This document shows, in pieces, positions 25,728 to 34,929 of a stretch of DNA of 64,000 nucleotides (position 1 is its first letter; every line of letters starts with the position of its first letter). The notes under the pieces were generated by a model, which saw only the letters and a list, made by a program, of their open reading frames with translations, did not search any database and had not been told where the DNA came from. The DNA is from Pseudomonas sp. DTU12.3 (lineage in GTDB: Bacteria; Pseudomonadota; Gammaproteobacteria; Pseudomonadales; Pseudomonadaceae): positions 2,235,501 through 2,299,500 of the forward strand of contig NZ_CP027218.1 of assembly GCF_004124275.1 (NCBI RefSeq). Direction: 5' to 3'. The position numbers and the translations under genes are program-made.

Positions 25728-26714
25728 TCAGCCCTCGACGGCAGGAATATGCCCAAACATTTCCTGAGTAAACGCCACGCGTTCTTCAGCCGTCTCCGTC
25801 ACCCCACGCGCCTTCAGCTCTTCCAGCCGCGCCTCGACGGCATGGGTACGCAACGTCAGCCCACAGTCGTTGGCGATCTGGATATTCAGCCCCGGCCGCG
25901 CATTCAGCTCGAGAATCAGCGGGCCTTTCTCTTGATCGAGCACCATGTCCACGCCGATATAACCCAACCCGCACAGCTCATAGCAGCCCGCAGCGAGTTT
26001 CATGAAACCGTCCCAGTAGGGCAGTTGCACGCCATCCACCGCGTTGGTGGTGTCGGGGTGTTTGGTGATGATGTTGTTCAGCCAGGTGCCGCGCAACGTC
26101 AGACCCGTGGCCAGATCGACACCGACGCCGATGGCGCCCTGGTGCAGGTTGGCCTTGCCGCCGGATTGCCGGGTCGGCAAACGCAGCATGGCCATTACCG
26201 GGTAACCCATCAACACGATGATGCGGATGTCCGGCACGCCTTCATAACTGATGCTTTTGAAGATCTGATCCGGAGTCACCCGGTATTCGATCAGCGCGCG
26301 GTCACGGTGGCCGCCCAGCGAGTACAAGCCGGTGAGGATGCTCGAGATGTGATGCTCAAGCTCTTCGTGGTCAATGATCTTGCCCGACACCGTGCGATAG
26401 CGGCCTTCGAAGCGGTCGGCGACGACGATGATGCCGTCACCGCCAGCGCCCTGTGCCGGTTTGATCACGAAGTCGCTGCGCCCGCCGATGATCTCGCCGA
26501 GCTTGTCGATTTCCTTCTCGGTGGAGATCACGCCATACAGCTCCGGCACGTGAATGCCGGCCTCGATGGCGCGTTCCTTGGTGATGATCTTGTCATCGAC
26601 GATCGGGTACAGGCTGCGCTTGTTGTACTTGAGCACGTAGTCGGCGTTACGCCGATTGATGCCCATGATGCCCCGCGCCTCCAGCGCCTTCCAGGTCTTC
26701 CAGAAACCGAACAT
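25728..26714 (-). CDS. ATP-grasp ligase, RimK-like (alpha-L-glutamate ligase-type)
   Basis: 328 residues. An ATP-grasp core is visible: DFVIKPAQGAGGDGIIVV (Lys and glycine-rich loop), EYRVTPDQIFKS, and the metal-binding end PLILELNARPGLNIQIA (Glu-x-Asn). Such enzymes join an amino acid or peptide to an acceptor carboxylate with ATP. Its ATG overlaps the stop of the upstream membrane gene as TGATG, so translation is coupled. It is the last gene of a three-gene operon with a transglutaminase-like membrane protein and a retropepsin-like protease. The acceptor is unknown. Confidence 0.85.
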   Translation of the reverse strand: MFGFWKTWKALEARGIMGINRRNADYVLKYNKRSLYPIVDDKIITKERAIEAGIHVPELYGVISTEKEIDKLGEIIGGRSDFVIKPAQGAGGDGIIVVADRFEGRYRTVSGKIIDHEELEHHISSILTGLYSLGGHRDRALIEYRVTPDQIFKSISYEGVPDIRIIVLMGYPVMAMLRLPTRQSGGKANLHQGAIGVGVDLATGLTLRGTWLNNIITKHPDTTNAVDGVQLPYWDGFMKLAAGCYELCGLGYIGVDMVLDQEKGPLILELNARPGLNIQIANDCGLTLRTHAVEARLEELKARGVTETAEERVAFTQEMFGHIPAVEG

Positions 26715-28249
26715 CAGGCGTCAGCCTTCTTCAGGAAAGCCTTGAAACGCACCAGTTCGGTCAGGCGGTAACCGCGATAGCGACCCATCGCCAGCATGAA
26801 GCCGACCAGGATCAGCAGGATCGCCGGGAAAGTGAACACGAAGTACACCAGCTCCGGCACGGTCATGATCAGGTGTGCCAGGGACGCTGCGAACAGCGTG
26901 CCGATCGCGACTTTCATCGCATGGCTGGCGCCGCGTTCTTCCCAGGTAATCGACAGGCGTTCGATGGTCATGGTCAGAATCACCATCGGGAACAGCGCCA
27001 CGGACAAGCCGCGCTCCAGACCGAGTTTATGGCTGAACAGGCTGATCGCCGCGATCAACACCACGACAAAGGTCAGCACCACCGAGAGTCGCGGCAGCAT
27101 TTGCAGCTTCAGGTGTTCCAGATAGGAACGTAATGACAGCCCCAGCGCCGTAATCACGGTAAACAGCAGAATGCCGAAGCCCAATTGCGTTTCACGGAAG
27201 GCGAGGGCGATCAGTACCGGCGTGAACGTGCCGAGGGTCTGCAGGCCGATCAGATTGCGCAGGATCAGGATCACCAGCACGCCGATCGGAATCATCACCA
27301 TGATCATGAAGGTCTGCTGGGTCTGCAGCGGCAGGCCGTACAGCGAATATTCTAGGAAGTTGGCGTCGGTGTTCTCGTCGGTCAGCTTGGCCAGACGAAT
27401 CGCGTTCATCTCGCTGTTGTTCAGGCTGAAGGTCACGTTGGCTTTTTTGCCGCCGTCGACGGTGATCAGGTTTTCATCGCCGGTCCACCACAGCAGGCGG
27501 TCGGTCGGCAGGCCTTGCTCGCCGGTTTCCGGGTTGAAGTACAGCCAGTCGTTGCCGTTGAAGCTGCGCAGCCACAGTTCAGGCGTTTGCGGCTGATCGG
27601 CGACGAGGCGAATGGTGTGGACTTTCTCTACCGGAACGTGGGCGATGGACAGGAGCAATTCGACTATTTTGGCTTTGTGCGCGGTCGACGGGTCGCCAGC
27701 CAGCAGCAGTTTGACGTTGTCATCGTTGAGGTTGTTGACGCGTTTGATCGCTTCGCCGATGAAGGTTTCGACGTCGGCCGAGTGTTGGCGAATCGGCGCG
27801 AGCAGGGCTTCTGCGGCGATTTTCTCCGGGCCTTCGATGGCGATGCTGTCGCGGAAGGTCGGGCCTTTGATCTTGGTTTTTTCTGCGGTGTAGCGCTTGG
27901 TCAGCACCAGACGGTAATAAAGGGTCTGGTTGCCCTTGGCGCGACGGGCCGACCAGGTGACCTTGCGGTTGCCGTCGACGCGGTTCACGGCGACGCCGTA
28001 GTTATTCGAGATGAAGCTCTCGTTGAGGCTGACGTAATCGCGGCTCAACGGCGGCACGAACATCTGGATCTTCACCGGATCCTTGGTGCTGGCGACGAAC
28101 TCGACTTTGGCGTCGATGTTCCACAAGTCGTCGGTCGCATCTTCGGTCACCGGGATGCCGAGCACGAAAATCTGATAAGCCGTAACCGAAACGCCCAGCA
28201 ACACCAGAATGGTGATCAGGATTTTCAGGTGGAAGGTTAGAGAACGCAT
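26714..28249 (-). CDS. Inactive transglutaminase domain fused to seven membrane helices
   Basis: 511 residues. One N-terminal membrane helix (ILITILVLLGVSVTAYQIFVL) anchors a periplasmic region of about 330 residues containing a transglutaminase-like fold (KIVELLLSIAHVPVEKVHTIRL) without the usual Cys-His-Asp triad in order. About seven helices follow, beginning MIMVMIPIGVLVILILRNLIG. It would span the inner membrane and could sense or present a periplasmic ligand. Five nucleotides separate it from the upstream protease gene and it overlaps the downstream ATP-grasp gene. Confidence 0.82.
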   Translation of the reverse strand: MRSLTFHLKILITILVLLGVSVTAYQIFVLGIPVTEDATDDLWNIDAKVEFVASTKDPVKIQMFVPPLSRDYVSLNESFISNNYGVAVNRVDGNRKVTWSARRAKGNQTLYYRLVLTKRYTAEKTKIKGPTFRDSIAIEGPEKIAAEALLAPIRQHSADVETFIGEAIKRVNNLNDDNVKLLLAGDPSTAHKAKIVELLLSIAHVPVEKVHTIRLVADQPQTPELWLRSFNGNDWLYFNPETGEQGLPTDRLLWWTGDENLITVDGGKKANVTFSLNNSEMNAIRLAKLTDENTDANFLEYSLYGLPLQTQQTFMIMVMIPIGVLVILILRNLIGLQTLGTFTPVLIALAFRETQLGFGILLFTVITALGLSLRSYLEHLKLQMLPRLSVVLTFVVVLIAAISLFSHKLGLERGLSVALFPMVILTMTIERLSITWEERGASHAMKVAIGTLFAASLAHLIMTVPELVYFVFTFPAILLILVGFMLAMGRYRGYRLTELVRFKAFLKKADA

Positions 28250-28254
28250 GGAAA

Positions 28255-28791
28255 TTACTCGGCGGTATGAGCGGCGATGGTGCAGGCGGGTTTGCCGGCA
28301 GCGTATTTAAGACTGGGATCGACCAGCGCGTCGAAGCGTTTCAGCGCCTCGGAGCCAATCAAAAGCGGGTATTGGAACGCACTTCGGTCGGTCAGGTTCA
28401 CTTCGATGCTGCGCAGCGCGGTACCCATGCAGATATCCAGCTCGATCACCGGACGGGCGGTGTACTTCTTGCCTTCTTCCGGGTCGTAATCGCCGGCGCG
28501 GCGCTTGATCTTGCTAACGCGGGCCAGCGGCCGTTCGATCGGGTGCGAATGTGCGGCGTCGATGGCCAGGTAGAAACGTACCCAGGACTCACCGTTGCGT
28601 TTGAAGCGTTTGATGTCGCGGGCACTTAGCGAGGCGGTTTTCGCGCCGGTGTCGAGTTTGGCCGCGACTTCGAGATTGATGCCGTCAAGCGAAGCGTATT
28701 CGTTGAGGCCGTACACGGTTTTTTCCCCCGCGGCGGCGAGGCCGGGCAGGCAAAACAGGGCAAAGAATGTGGGAAAAGGCTTGAGTCTCAT
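28255..28791 (-). CDS. Periplasmic retropepsin-like protease (RimB/PF05618 type)
   Basis: 178 residues from the ATG at 28791; the longer frame lacks a signal peptide. Signal sequence MRLKPFPTFFALFCLPGLAA, then VYGLNEYASLDGINLEVAAKLDTGAKTASLSA, where DTGA is the catalytic motif of single-domain aspartic proteases. The segment RPVIELDICMG and LLIGSEALKRFDALVDPS complete the fold. It is often annotated as an ATP-dependent zinc protease, but the motif is of aspartic type. It would act in the periplasm; its partners are the membrane transglutaminase-like protein and the ATP-grasp ligase downstream. Confidence 0.82.
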   Translation of the reverse strand: MRLKPFPTFFALFCLPGLAAAGEKTVYGLNEYASLDGINLEVAAKLDTGAKTASLSARDIKRFKRNGESWVRFYLAIDAAHSHPIERPLARVSKIKRRAGDYDPEEGKKYTARPVIELDICMGTALRSIEVNLTDRSAFQYPLLIGSEALKRFDALVDPSLKYAAGKPACTIAAHTAE

Positions 28792-28974
28792 AAATCCTGG
28801 TGCGCAGCGTTCCGTTGTCGGTTCAGGTCCTTGGCAAAACTTGCGCAAGGCCCTTCGTGTGCCTATCAGCTTTTTATGACAAGCCGTACAAATGGCCAGC
28901 AAATGCGGGCGGCATTCTAGCACGGTGGTTTTATGGCGCCAGCGCCGGCACAGGTCTACAACCCTTGGGATTCC

Positions 28975-29066
28975 CTGTGGGAGCGAGCCTGCTCGCGAAG
29001 GCGGTGCGTCATCCCAAGCAGATGCTGACTGACACTACGCTTTCGCGAGCAGGCTCGCTCCCACAG
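28975..29066. repeat. REPIN (family B)
   Basis: CTGTGGGAGCGAGCCTGCTC and its inverted partner ending TCGCTCCCACAG, about 45 nt apart. Confidence 0.87.
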
Positions 29067-29108
29067 GGGTTAATCGACCAATGGAAGATTGCCTACGGTT
29101 ATTAGACG

Positions 29109-29120
29109 ATTGTCGACAAT
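29109..29120. promoter_or_regulatory. Palindromic GntR-type operator, site 1
   Basis: ATTGTCGACAAT, a perfect 12-bp palindrome 75 nt before the prp regulator start. A second TGTCGACA core (29184-29191) lies 3 nt before the ATG. Spaced copies of one site next to a GntR gene suggest autoregulation and control of the prp genes. Confidence 0.6.
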
Positions 29121-29183
29121 ACCCATTTATCCTTTGACTGATTCGGCTGAATTAGCTAGTTTTTGCCGCATTGGATTTAAAGG

Positions 29184-29193
29184 TGTCGACAAT
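29184..29193. promoter_or_regulatory. GntR-type operator, site 2, at the start codon
   Basis: TGTCGACAAT repeats the core of site 1. Its position between the ribosome binding site (AAAGG) and ATG would let a bound repressor block transcription of its own gene. Confidence 0.5.
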
Positions 29194-29194
29194 C

Positions 29195-29920
29195 ATGCTG
29201 GATCAACTCGATCCCCCGGTCATCAGCGGCGACGATTCCGAGACGCTCTCGGAAAACGTCTTCCGGCGTATTCAGGCGGCCATCGTCAAAGGCGAGATCG
29301 CCCCGGGCAGCAAGATCTCCGAGCCGGAACTGGCGCGCACCTACGGCATCAGTCGCGGGCCGCTGCGTGAGGCGATTCACCGACTCGAAGGCCAGCGCCT
29401 GCTGGTGCGCGTTCCGCACGTCGGCGCGCGGGTGGTGTCGCTCAATCATGCCGAGCTGATCGAACTCTACGAAATCCGCGAATCCCTCGAAGGCATGGCC
29501 TGCCGTCTGGCGGCCGAGCGCATGAGCGTCGACGAAATCGACGAACTGCGCCGCGTGCTGGAAACCCACGAACGCGATGCCGCGTTTCAGGCCGGCGTCG
29601 GCTACTACCAGCAGGAAGGCGATTTCGACTTTCATTACCGGATCATCCAGGGCAGCGGCAACCGCACGCTGACCCAGATGCTCTGCGGCGAGCTGTATCA
29701 ACTGGTGCGCATGTACCGCATCCAGTTTTCCACCACGCCGAATCGCCCCCGCCAGGCCTTCGCCGAACACCACCGGATTCTCGATGCCATCGCCGACCGT
29801 GACGGCGAGCTCGCGGAATTGTTGATGCGCCGCCACATCGGCGCCTCGAAACGCAACATCGCCCGTCATTACCAGGACGGCGCCCACAATAAGACAGCCA
29901 CTGAACGAGGTGAGTCATGA
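29195..29920 (+). CDS. GntR (FCD) regulator of the methylcitrate cluster
   Basis: 241 residues from the ATG at 29195. An N-terminal winged helix ([21 protein letters not shown], then [21 protein letters not shown]) precedes an FCD ligand domain with [17 protein letters not shown] and a metal-binding His pattern ([23 protein letters not shown]). Its stop overlaps the prpB start as ATGA, so it is the first gene of the prp operon. Members of this group sense 2-methylcitrate or a related intermediate. Two TGTCGACA palindromes before it are the likely operators. Confidence 0.9.
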   Translation: MLDQLDPPVISGDDSETLSENVFRRIQAAIVKGEIAPGSKISEPELARTYGISRGPLREAIHRLEGQRLLVRVPHVGARVVSLNHAELIELYEIRESLEGMACRLAAERMSVDEIDELRRVLETHERDAAFQAGVGYYQQEGDFDFHYRIIQGSGNRTLTQMLCGELYQLVRMYRIQFSTTPNRPRQAFAEHHRILDAIADRDGELAELLMRRHIGASKRNIARHYQDGAHNKTATERGES

Positions 29921-30810
29921 GTTCCAAGCACAGCACTCCAGGCCAGCGTTTCCGCGATGCGGTCGCCAGCGAGCATCCATTGCAAGTGGTTGGCGCGATC
30001 AACGCCAACCACGCGCTGTTGGCCAAGCGCGCCGGTTTCAAGGCGATCTACCTGTCCGGTGGCGGGGTGGCCGCAGGCTCGCTCGGCGTGCCGGATCTGG
30101 GCATCACCGGTCTGGATGACGTGCTGACTGACGTACGCCGTATCACTGACGTTTGCGATCTGCCGTTGCTGGTCGACGTCGACACCGGTTTCGGTTCGTC
30201 GGCGTTCAACGTGGCGCGCACGGTCAAGTCGATGATCAAGTTCGGCGCGGCGGCGATTCACATCGAGGATCAGGTCGGCGCCAAACGCTGCGGCCACCGT
30301 CCGAATAAAGAGATCGTCAGCCAGCAGGAAATGGTCGACCGTATCAAAGCCGCCGTCGACGCGCGTACCGACGACAGCTTCGTGATCATGGCGCGTACCG
30401 ATGCGCTGGCGGTGGAAGGTCTGGAATCGGCACTCGATCGCGCAGCAGCGTGCATCGAGGCTGGCGCTGACATGATTTTCCCGGAAGCCATCACTGAGCT
30501 GGAGATGTACAAACTGTTCGCCAACCGCGTGAAAGCTCCGATTCTGGCCAACATCACCGAGTTCGGTTCGACGCCGCTGTACACCACCGAGCAACTGGCT
30601 GGCGCCGACGTGTCGCTGGTGCTGTATCCGCTGTCGGCGTTCCGCGCGATGAACAAGGCTGCCGAAAACGTTTACACCGCGATCCGCCGCGACGGCACGC
30701 AGCAGAATGTCATCGACACCATGCAGACTCGCATGGAGCTTTACGATCGCATCGATTACCACACGTTCGAGCAGAAGCTCGATGCGTTGTTTGCACAAAA
30801 GAAAGGCTGA
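29917..30810 (+). CDS. prpB: 2-methylisocitrate lyase
   Basis: 297 residues. It cleaves 2-methylisocitrate to pyruvate and succinate, the last step of propionate breakdown. Isocitrate-lyase-superfamily features: [13 protein letters not shown], Mg-binding acids in [15 protein letters not shown], and the catalytic KRCGH loop ([15 protein letters not shown]), followed by [12 protein letters not shown]. Translationally coupled to the upstream GntR gene. A REPIN separates it from prpC. Confidence 0.96.
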   Translation: MSSKHSTPGQRFRDAVASEHPLQVVGAINANHALLAKRAGFKAIYLSGGGVAAGSLGVPDLGITGLDDVLTDVRRITDVCDLPLLVDVDTGFGSSAFNVARTVKSMIKFGAAAIHIEDQVGAKRCGHRPNKEIVSQQEMVDRIKAAVDARTDDSFVIMARTDALAVEGLESALDRAAACIEAGADMIFPEAITELEMYKLFANRVKAPILANITEFGSTPLYTTEQLAGADVSLVLYPLSAFRAMNKAAENVYTAIRRDGTQQNVIDTMQTRMELYDRIDYHTFEQKLDALFAQKKG

Positions 30811-30820
30811 ACAAGACCCC

Positions 30821-30910
30821 TGTGGGAGCGGGCTTGCTCGCGAAGACGGACTGACATCCAACATTGATGTCGACTGATCCAGCGCTTTCGCGAGCAAGCC
30901 CGCTCCCACA
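30821..30910. repeat. REPIN (family B) between prpB and prpC
   Basis: TGTGGGAGCGGGCTTGCTCG and its inverted copy ending CGCTCCCACA; the spacer has a second, imperfect inner palindrome around CATTGATGTCGAC. Confidence 0.87.
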
Positions 30911-30946
30911 CGTTTCCCCTACAAATTCAAGAAAATGGAGACAACA

Positions 30947-32074
30947 ATGGCCGAAGCAAAAGTACTCAGTGGCGCCGGGCTCCGTGGCCAGGTTGCCGGG
31001 CAAACCGCACTGTCCACCGTGGGCCAGGCCGGTGCCGGGCTGACCTATCGCGGCTACGACGTGCGCGAACTGGCAGCCGATGCACAATTTGAAGAAGTCG
31101 CGTACCTGCTGCTTTATGGCGAGCTGCCGACCAAAGCGCAACTCGACGAATACCAAGGCAAGCTGAGCAAGCTGCGCGACCTGCCGCCAGCGCTGAAAGA
31201 AGTGCTCGAACGCATCCCCGCCGACGCCCACCCGATGGACGTGATGCGCACCGGTTGCTCGTTCCTTGGCAATATCGAGCCGGAGAAAGACTTCTCCGAA
31301 CAGCGCGACAAGACTGACCGCTTGCTCGCCGCATTCCCGGCGATCATGTGCTACTGGTATCGCTTCAGCCACGACGGCAAACGCATCAATTGCGTCAGCG
31401 ACGAGCCGACCATCGGCGGCCACTTCCTGCACTTGTTGCACGACAAGAAGCCGAGCGAACTGCACGTGAAAGTGATGAACGTCTCGCTGATCCTTTACGC
31501 CGAGCACGAATTCAACGCCTCGACTTTCACCGCTCGCGTTTGCGCATCGACCCTGTCCGATCTGTATTCCTGCGTAACCGCCGCCATCGGTTCGCTGCGC
31601 GGCCCGTTGCACGGCGGCGCCAACGAAGCGGCGATGGAAATGATCGAACGCTTCTCGTCGCCGGAAGAGGCGATCAAAGGCACCCTCGGCATGCTCGAGC
31701 GCAAGGACAAGATCATGGGCTTCGGCCACGCGATCTATAAGGACAGTGATCCGCGCAACGAAGTGATCAAGGGCTGGGCGAAAAAGCTCGCTGACGAAGT
31801 CGGTGACAAGGTGCTGTTTCCGGTCTCGGAAGCCATCGACAAGACCATGTGGGAGCAGAAGAAATTGTTCCCGAACGCCGATTTCTACCATGCCTCGGCG
31901 TACCACTTCATGGGTATCCCGACCAAGCTGTTCACGCCGATCTTCGTTTGCTCGCGCCTGACCGGCTGGGCTGCGCACGTGTTCGAACAGCGCGCCAACA
32001 ACCGCATCATCCGCCCAAGCGCCGAATACATCGGCGTCGAACAGCGCAAGTTCGTGCCAATCGAACGTCGCTGA
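30947..32074 (+). CDS. prpC: 2-methylcitrate synthase
   Basis: 375 residues from the ATG at 30947, with GGAGA upstream. It condenses propionyl-CoA with oxaloacetate. Citrate-synthase fold: GLTYRGYDVRELA, LLHDKKPSELHVKVMN, LRGPLHGGANEAAMEM with the first catalytic His, and MGFGHAIYKDSDPRNE with the second; the late YHFMGIPTKLFTPIF and RPSAEY segments are typical of PrpC. The short length, without the long N-terminus of GltA, supports PrpC over citrate synthase. Confidence 0.95.
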   Translation: MAEAKVLSGAGLRGQVAGQTALSTVGQAGAGLTYRGYDVRELAADAQFEEVAYLLLYGELPTKAQLDEYQGKLSKLRDLPPALKEVLERIPADAHPMDVMRTGCSFLGNIEPEKDFSEQRDKTDRLLAAFPAIMCYWYRFSHDGKRINCVSDEPTIGGHFLHLLHDKKPSELHVKVMNVSLILYAEHEFNASTFTARVCASTLSDLYSCVTAAIGSLRGPLHGGANEAAMEMIERFSSPEEAIKGTLGMLERKDKIMGFGHAIYKDSDPRNEVIKGWAKKLADEVGDKVLFPVSEAIDKTMWEQKKLFPNADFYHASAYHFMGIPTKLFTPIFVCSRLTGWAAHVFEQRANNRIIRPSAEYIGVEQRKFVPIERR

Positions 32075-32118
32075 ATGGTGACGCTGCCACACAGGTAACT
32101 GGATAAACCGGAAACCCA

Positions 32119-32208
32119 TGTGGGAGCGGGCTTGCTCGCGAAAGCGGTGTATCAGTCGACACATTCGTTGAATGACACTCCGCATTCGGGAGCAAGCCCC
32201 CTCCCACA
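32119..32208. repeat. REPIN (family B), partly decayed, between prpC and acnD
   Basis: The left arm GTGGGAGCGGGCTTGCTCGC is intact. The right arm (CGGGAGCAAGCCCCCTCCCA) has lost several matches. Confidence 0.8.
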
Positions 32209-32280
32209 GTTGACCGAGTTGAATTCAATACCGGTGTTGCGCCCACCCTTTGCAACTACCGTGACCCGAGTCCTGACCCG

Positions 32281-34875
32281 ATGAACACAGAATTCCGCAA
32301 AACCCTGCCCGGCAGCCCTTTGGATTATTTCGACGCCCGTGCGGCTGTCGAGGCGATTCAGCCCGGCAGTTACGACACCCTGCCGTACACCTCCCGCGTG
32401 CTGGCGGAAAACCTCGTGCGTCGCTGCGACCCGGCCACGCTCACCGATTCCCTCAAGCAACTGATCGAGCGCAAACGCGACCTCGATTTCCCGTGGTTCC
32501 CGGCGCGTGTGGTCTGCCACGACATTCTCGGCCAGACCGCGCTGGTCGACCTCGCTGGCCTGCGCGACGCGATCGCGTTGCAGGGCGGTGACCCGGCGCA
32601 AGTCAACCCGGTGGTGCCGACGCAATTGATCGTCGACCATTCGCTAGCGGTGGAAGCGGGCGGCTTCGACAAACAGGCGTTCGAGAAAAACCGCGCCATC
32701 GAAGACCGTCGCAACGAAGACCGTTTTCACTTCATCAACTGGACCAAAAAAGCCTTCAAGAACGTTGATGTGATCCCGCCAGGCAACGGCATCATGCACC
32801 AGATCAACCTGGAGAAAATGTCTCCGGTGATTCAGGTTCGTGAGGGCGTGGCGTTCCCCGACACCTGCGTCGGCACCGACAGCCACACCCCGCACGTCGA
32901 CGCCTTGGGCGTGATCGCCATTGGTGTCGGCGGCCTCGAAGCCGAGAGCGTGATGCTCGGCCGCGCCTCGTGGATGCGCCTGCCAGAAAGCGTCGGCGTC
33001 GAATTGACCGGCAAGCTGCAACCGGGCATCACTGCCACCGACATGGTGCTGGCGCTGACCGAATACCTGCGCAAACAGAAAGTCGTCGGCGCATGGCTGG
33101 AGTTCTTCGGCGAAGGCGCCGCGGCGCTGACCCTCGGCGACCGCGCAACCATCTCCAACATGGCCCCGGAATACGGCGCCACGGCGGCGATGTTCTACAT
33201 CGACCAGCAGACCATCGATTACCTGAAACTCACCGGTCGTGAAGACCAGCAAGTGCAGTTGGTCGAGCAATACGCCAAGCTCACCGGCCTGTGGGCCGAC
33301 AGCCTGACAGGCGCGCAATACGAGCGTGGTTTGAGCTTCGATCTGTCCTCGGTGGTGCGCAACATGGCCGGCCCGAGCAACCCGCACGCCCGCGTCGCGA
33401 CCTCGGATCTGGCGGCCAAAGGCATCTCCGGTCAGTGGGAAGAAATCCCCGGGCAAATGCCTGACGGTGCCGTGATCATCGCCGCCATCACCAGTTGCAC
33501 CAACACCAGCAACCCGCGCAACGTGATCGCCGCCGGCCTGATCGCGCGCAACGCTAACAGGCTTGGCCTGACCCGCAAGCCGTGGGTGAAATCCTCGCTG
33601 GCGCCGGGTTCGAAAACCGTCGCGCTGTACCTCGACGAAGCGGGGCTGACCACTGAGCTGGAACAGCTCGGTTTCGGCGTCGTCGCCTTTGCCTGCACCA
33701 CCTGCAACGGCATGTCCGGCGCGCTCGATCCAGTGATCCAGCAAGAAATCATTGACCGCGATCTGTACGCCACCGCCGTGCTTTCCGGTAACCGCAACTT
33801 CGACGGCCGCATCCACCCGTACGCCAAGCAAGCGTTCCTCGCTTCGCCGCCACTGGTGGTCGCTTACGCCATCGCCGGGACCATCCGTTTCGACATCGAG
33901 AAGGACGTGTTGGGCGTGGTCGACGGCAAGGAAATCCGCCTGAAGGACATCTGGCCGAGCGACGAAGAAATCGACGCTGTGGTGAAATCTTCGGTCAAGC
34001 CTGAGCAATTCCGCCAGGTCTACATTCCGATGTTCGCCGTCCACGAAGACACCGGCCCGAAAGTCACGCCGCTGTACGACTGGCGCGAGATGAGCACCTA
34101 CATTCGCCGTCCGCCGTACTGGGAAGGCGCACTGGCCGGCGCGCGTCCGTTGAAGGGTATGCGCCCGCTGGCGGTGCTGCCGGACAACATCACCACCGAT
34201 CACCTGTCGCCATCCAACGCGATCATGCTCGACAGCGCCGCTGGCGAATACCTGGCGAAAATGGGCCTGCCGGAAGAGGACTTCAACTCTTACGCAACGC
34301 ACCGTGGCGACCACTTGACCGCCCAGCGCGCAACCTTCGCCAACCCGAAACTGTTCAACGAAATGGTCGTGGAAAACGGCAAGGTCAAACAGGGTTCGCT
34401 GGCGCGCGTCGAGCCGGAAGGCAAGGTCATGCGCATGTGGGAAGCCATCGAAACCTACATGGAGCGCAAGCAGCCGCTGATCATCATCGCCGGCGCCGAT
34501 TACGGTCAGGGTTCGTCCCGTGACTGGGCGGCGAAAGGCGTGCGTCTGGCCGGTGTCGAAGCGATTGCAGCTGAAGGTTTCGAGCGCATTCACCGCACCA
34601 ACCTGGTGGGCATGGGCGTGTTGCCGCTGGAGTTCAAGCCGGGCACCGACCGGCACACGCTGGCCATCGACGGCAGCGAAACCTACGACGTGATCGGCGA
34701 GCGCAAACCGCGTGCGGACCTGACGCTGGTGATCCATCGCCAGAACGGTGAGCGCGTTGATGTGCCGGTGACCTGCCGTCTGGATACCGCTGAAGAAGTG
34801 TCGATCTACGAGGCCGGCGGCGTGTTGCAACGCTTCGCCCAGGACTTCCTCGAAGAGTCGGCGGTTGCCGTTTAA
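32281..34875 (+). CDS. acnD: Fe/S-dependent 2-methylcitrate dehydratase AcnD
   Basis: 864 residues of the aconitase family. It dehydrates 2-methylcitrate to a 2-methylaconitate isomer and works with PrpF. Cluster ligands are visible in AAITSCTNTSNPRNV and FACTTCNGMSG (Cys-x2-Cys). Other aconitase segments: VCVGTDSHTPHVDALG-like TCVGTDSHTP, DNITTDHLSPS, and the C-terminal swivel domain with GADYGQGSSRDWAAKGV. It starts MNTEFRKTLPGSPLDYF, the usual AcnD start. Between prpC and prpF in the standard gamma-proteobacterial order. Confidence 0.96.
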   Translation: MNTEFRKTLPGSPLDYFDARAAVEAIQPGSYDTLPYTSRVLAENLVRRCDPATLTDSLKQLIERKRDLDFPWFPARVVCHDILGQTALVDLAGLRDAIALQGGDPAQVNPVVPTQLIVDHSLAVEAGGFDKQAFEKNRAIEDRRNEDRFHFINWTKKAFKNVDVIPPGNGIMHQINLEKMSPVIQVREGVAFPDTCVGTDSHTPHVDALGVIAIGVGGLEAESVMLGRASWMRLPESVGVELTGKLQPGITATDMVLALTEYLRKQKVVGAWLEFFGEGAAALTLGDRATISNMAPEYGATAAMFYIDQQTIDYLKLTGREDQQVQLVEQYAKLTGLWADSLTGAQYERGLSFDLSSVVRNMAGPSNPHARVATSDLAAKGISGQWEEIPGQMPDGAVIIAAITSCTNTSNPRNVIAAGLIARNANRLGLTRKPWVKSSLAPGSKTVALYLDEAGLTTELEQLGFGVVAFACTTCNGMSGALDPVIQQEIIDRDLYATAVLSGNRNFDGRIHPYAKQAFLASPPLVVAYAIAGTIRFDIEKDVLGVVDGKEIRLKDIWPSDEEIDAVVKSSVKPEQFRQVYIPMFAVHEDTGPKVTPLYDWREMSTYIRRPPYWEGALAGARPLKGMRPLAVLPDNITTDHLSPSNAIMLDSAAGEYLAKMGLPEEDFNSYATHRGDHLTAQRATFANPKLFNEMVVENGKVKQGSLARVEPEGKVMRMWEAIETYMERKQPLIIIAGADYGQGSSRDWAAKGVRLAGVEAIAAEGFERIHRTNLVGMGVLPLEFKPGTDRHTLAIDGSETYDVIGERKPRADLTLVIHRQNGERVDVPVTCRLDTAEEVSIYEAGGVLQRFAQDFLEESAVAV

Positions 34876-34929
34876 ATCTACTGATGCAGGCGTGAGATTT
34901 CGGTCTCACGCCTGTGGATAAGGAGCACC

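Larger units (their letters stand above)
28792..29194. other. Divergent intergenic region between protease operon and prp cluster
   Basis: Holds a family-B REPIN (28975-29066), then AT-rich DNA with GntR-type operators close to the regulator start. Promoters for both directions should be here; I cannot place them exactly. Confidence 0.5.

Noticed and set aside
32644..34830. 728-codon open frame antisense to acnD
   Set aside because: It mirrors the GC-rich coding strand of acnD, has no ribosome binding site and no recognisable domain.
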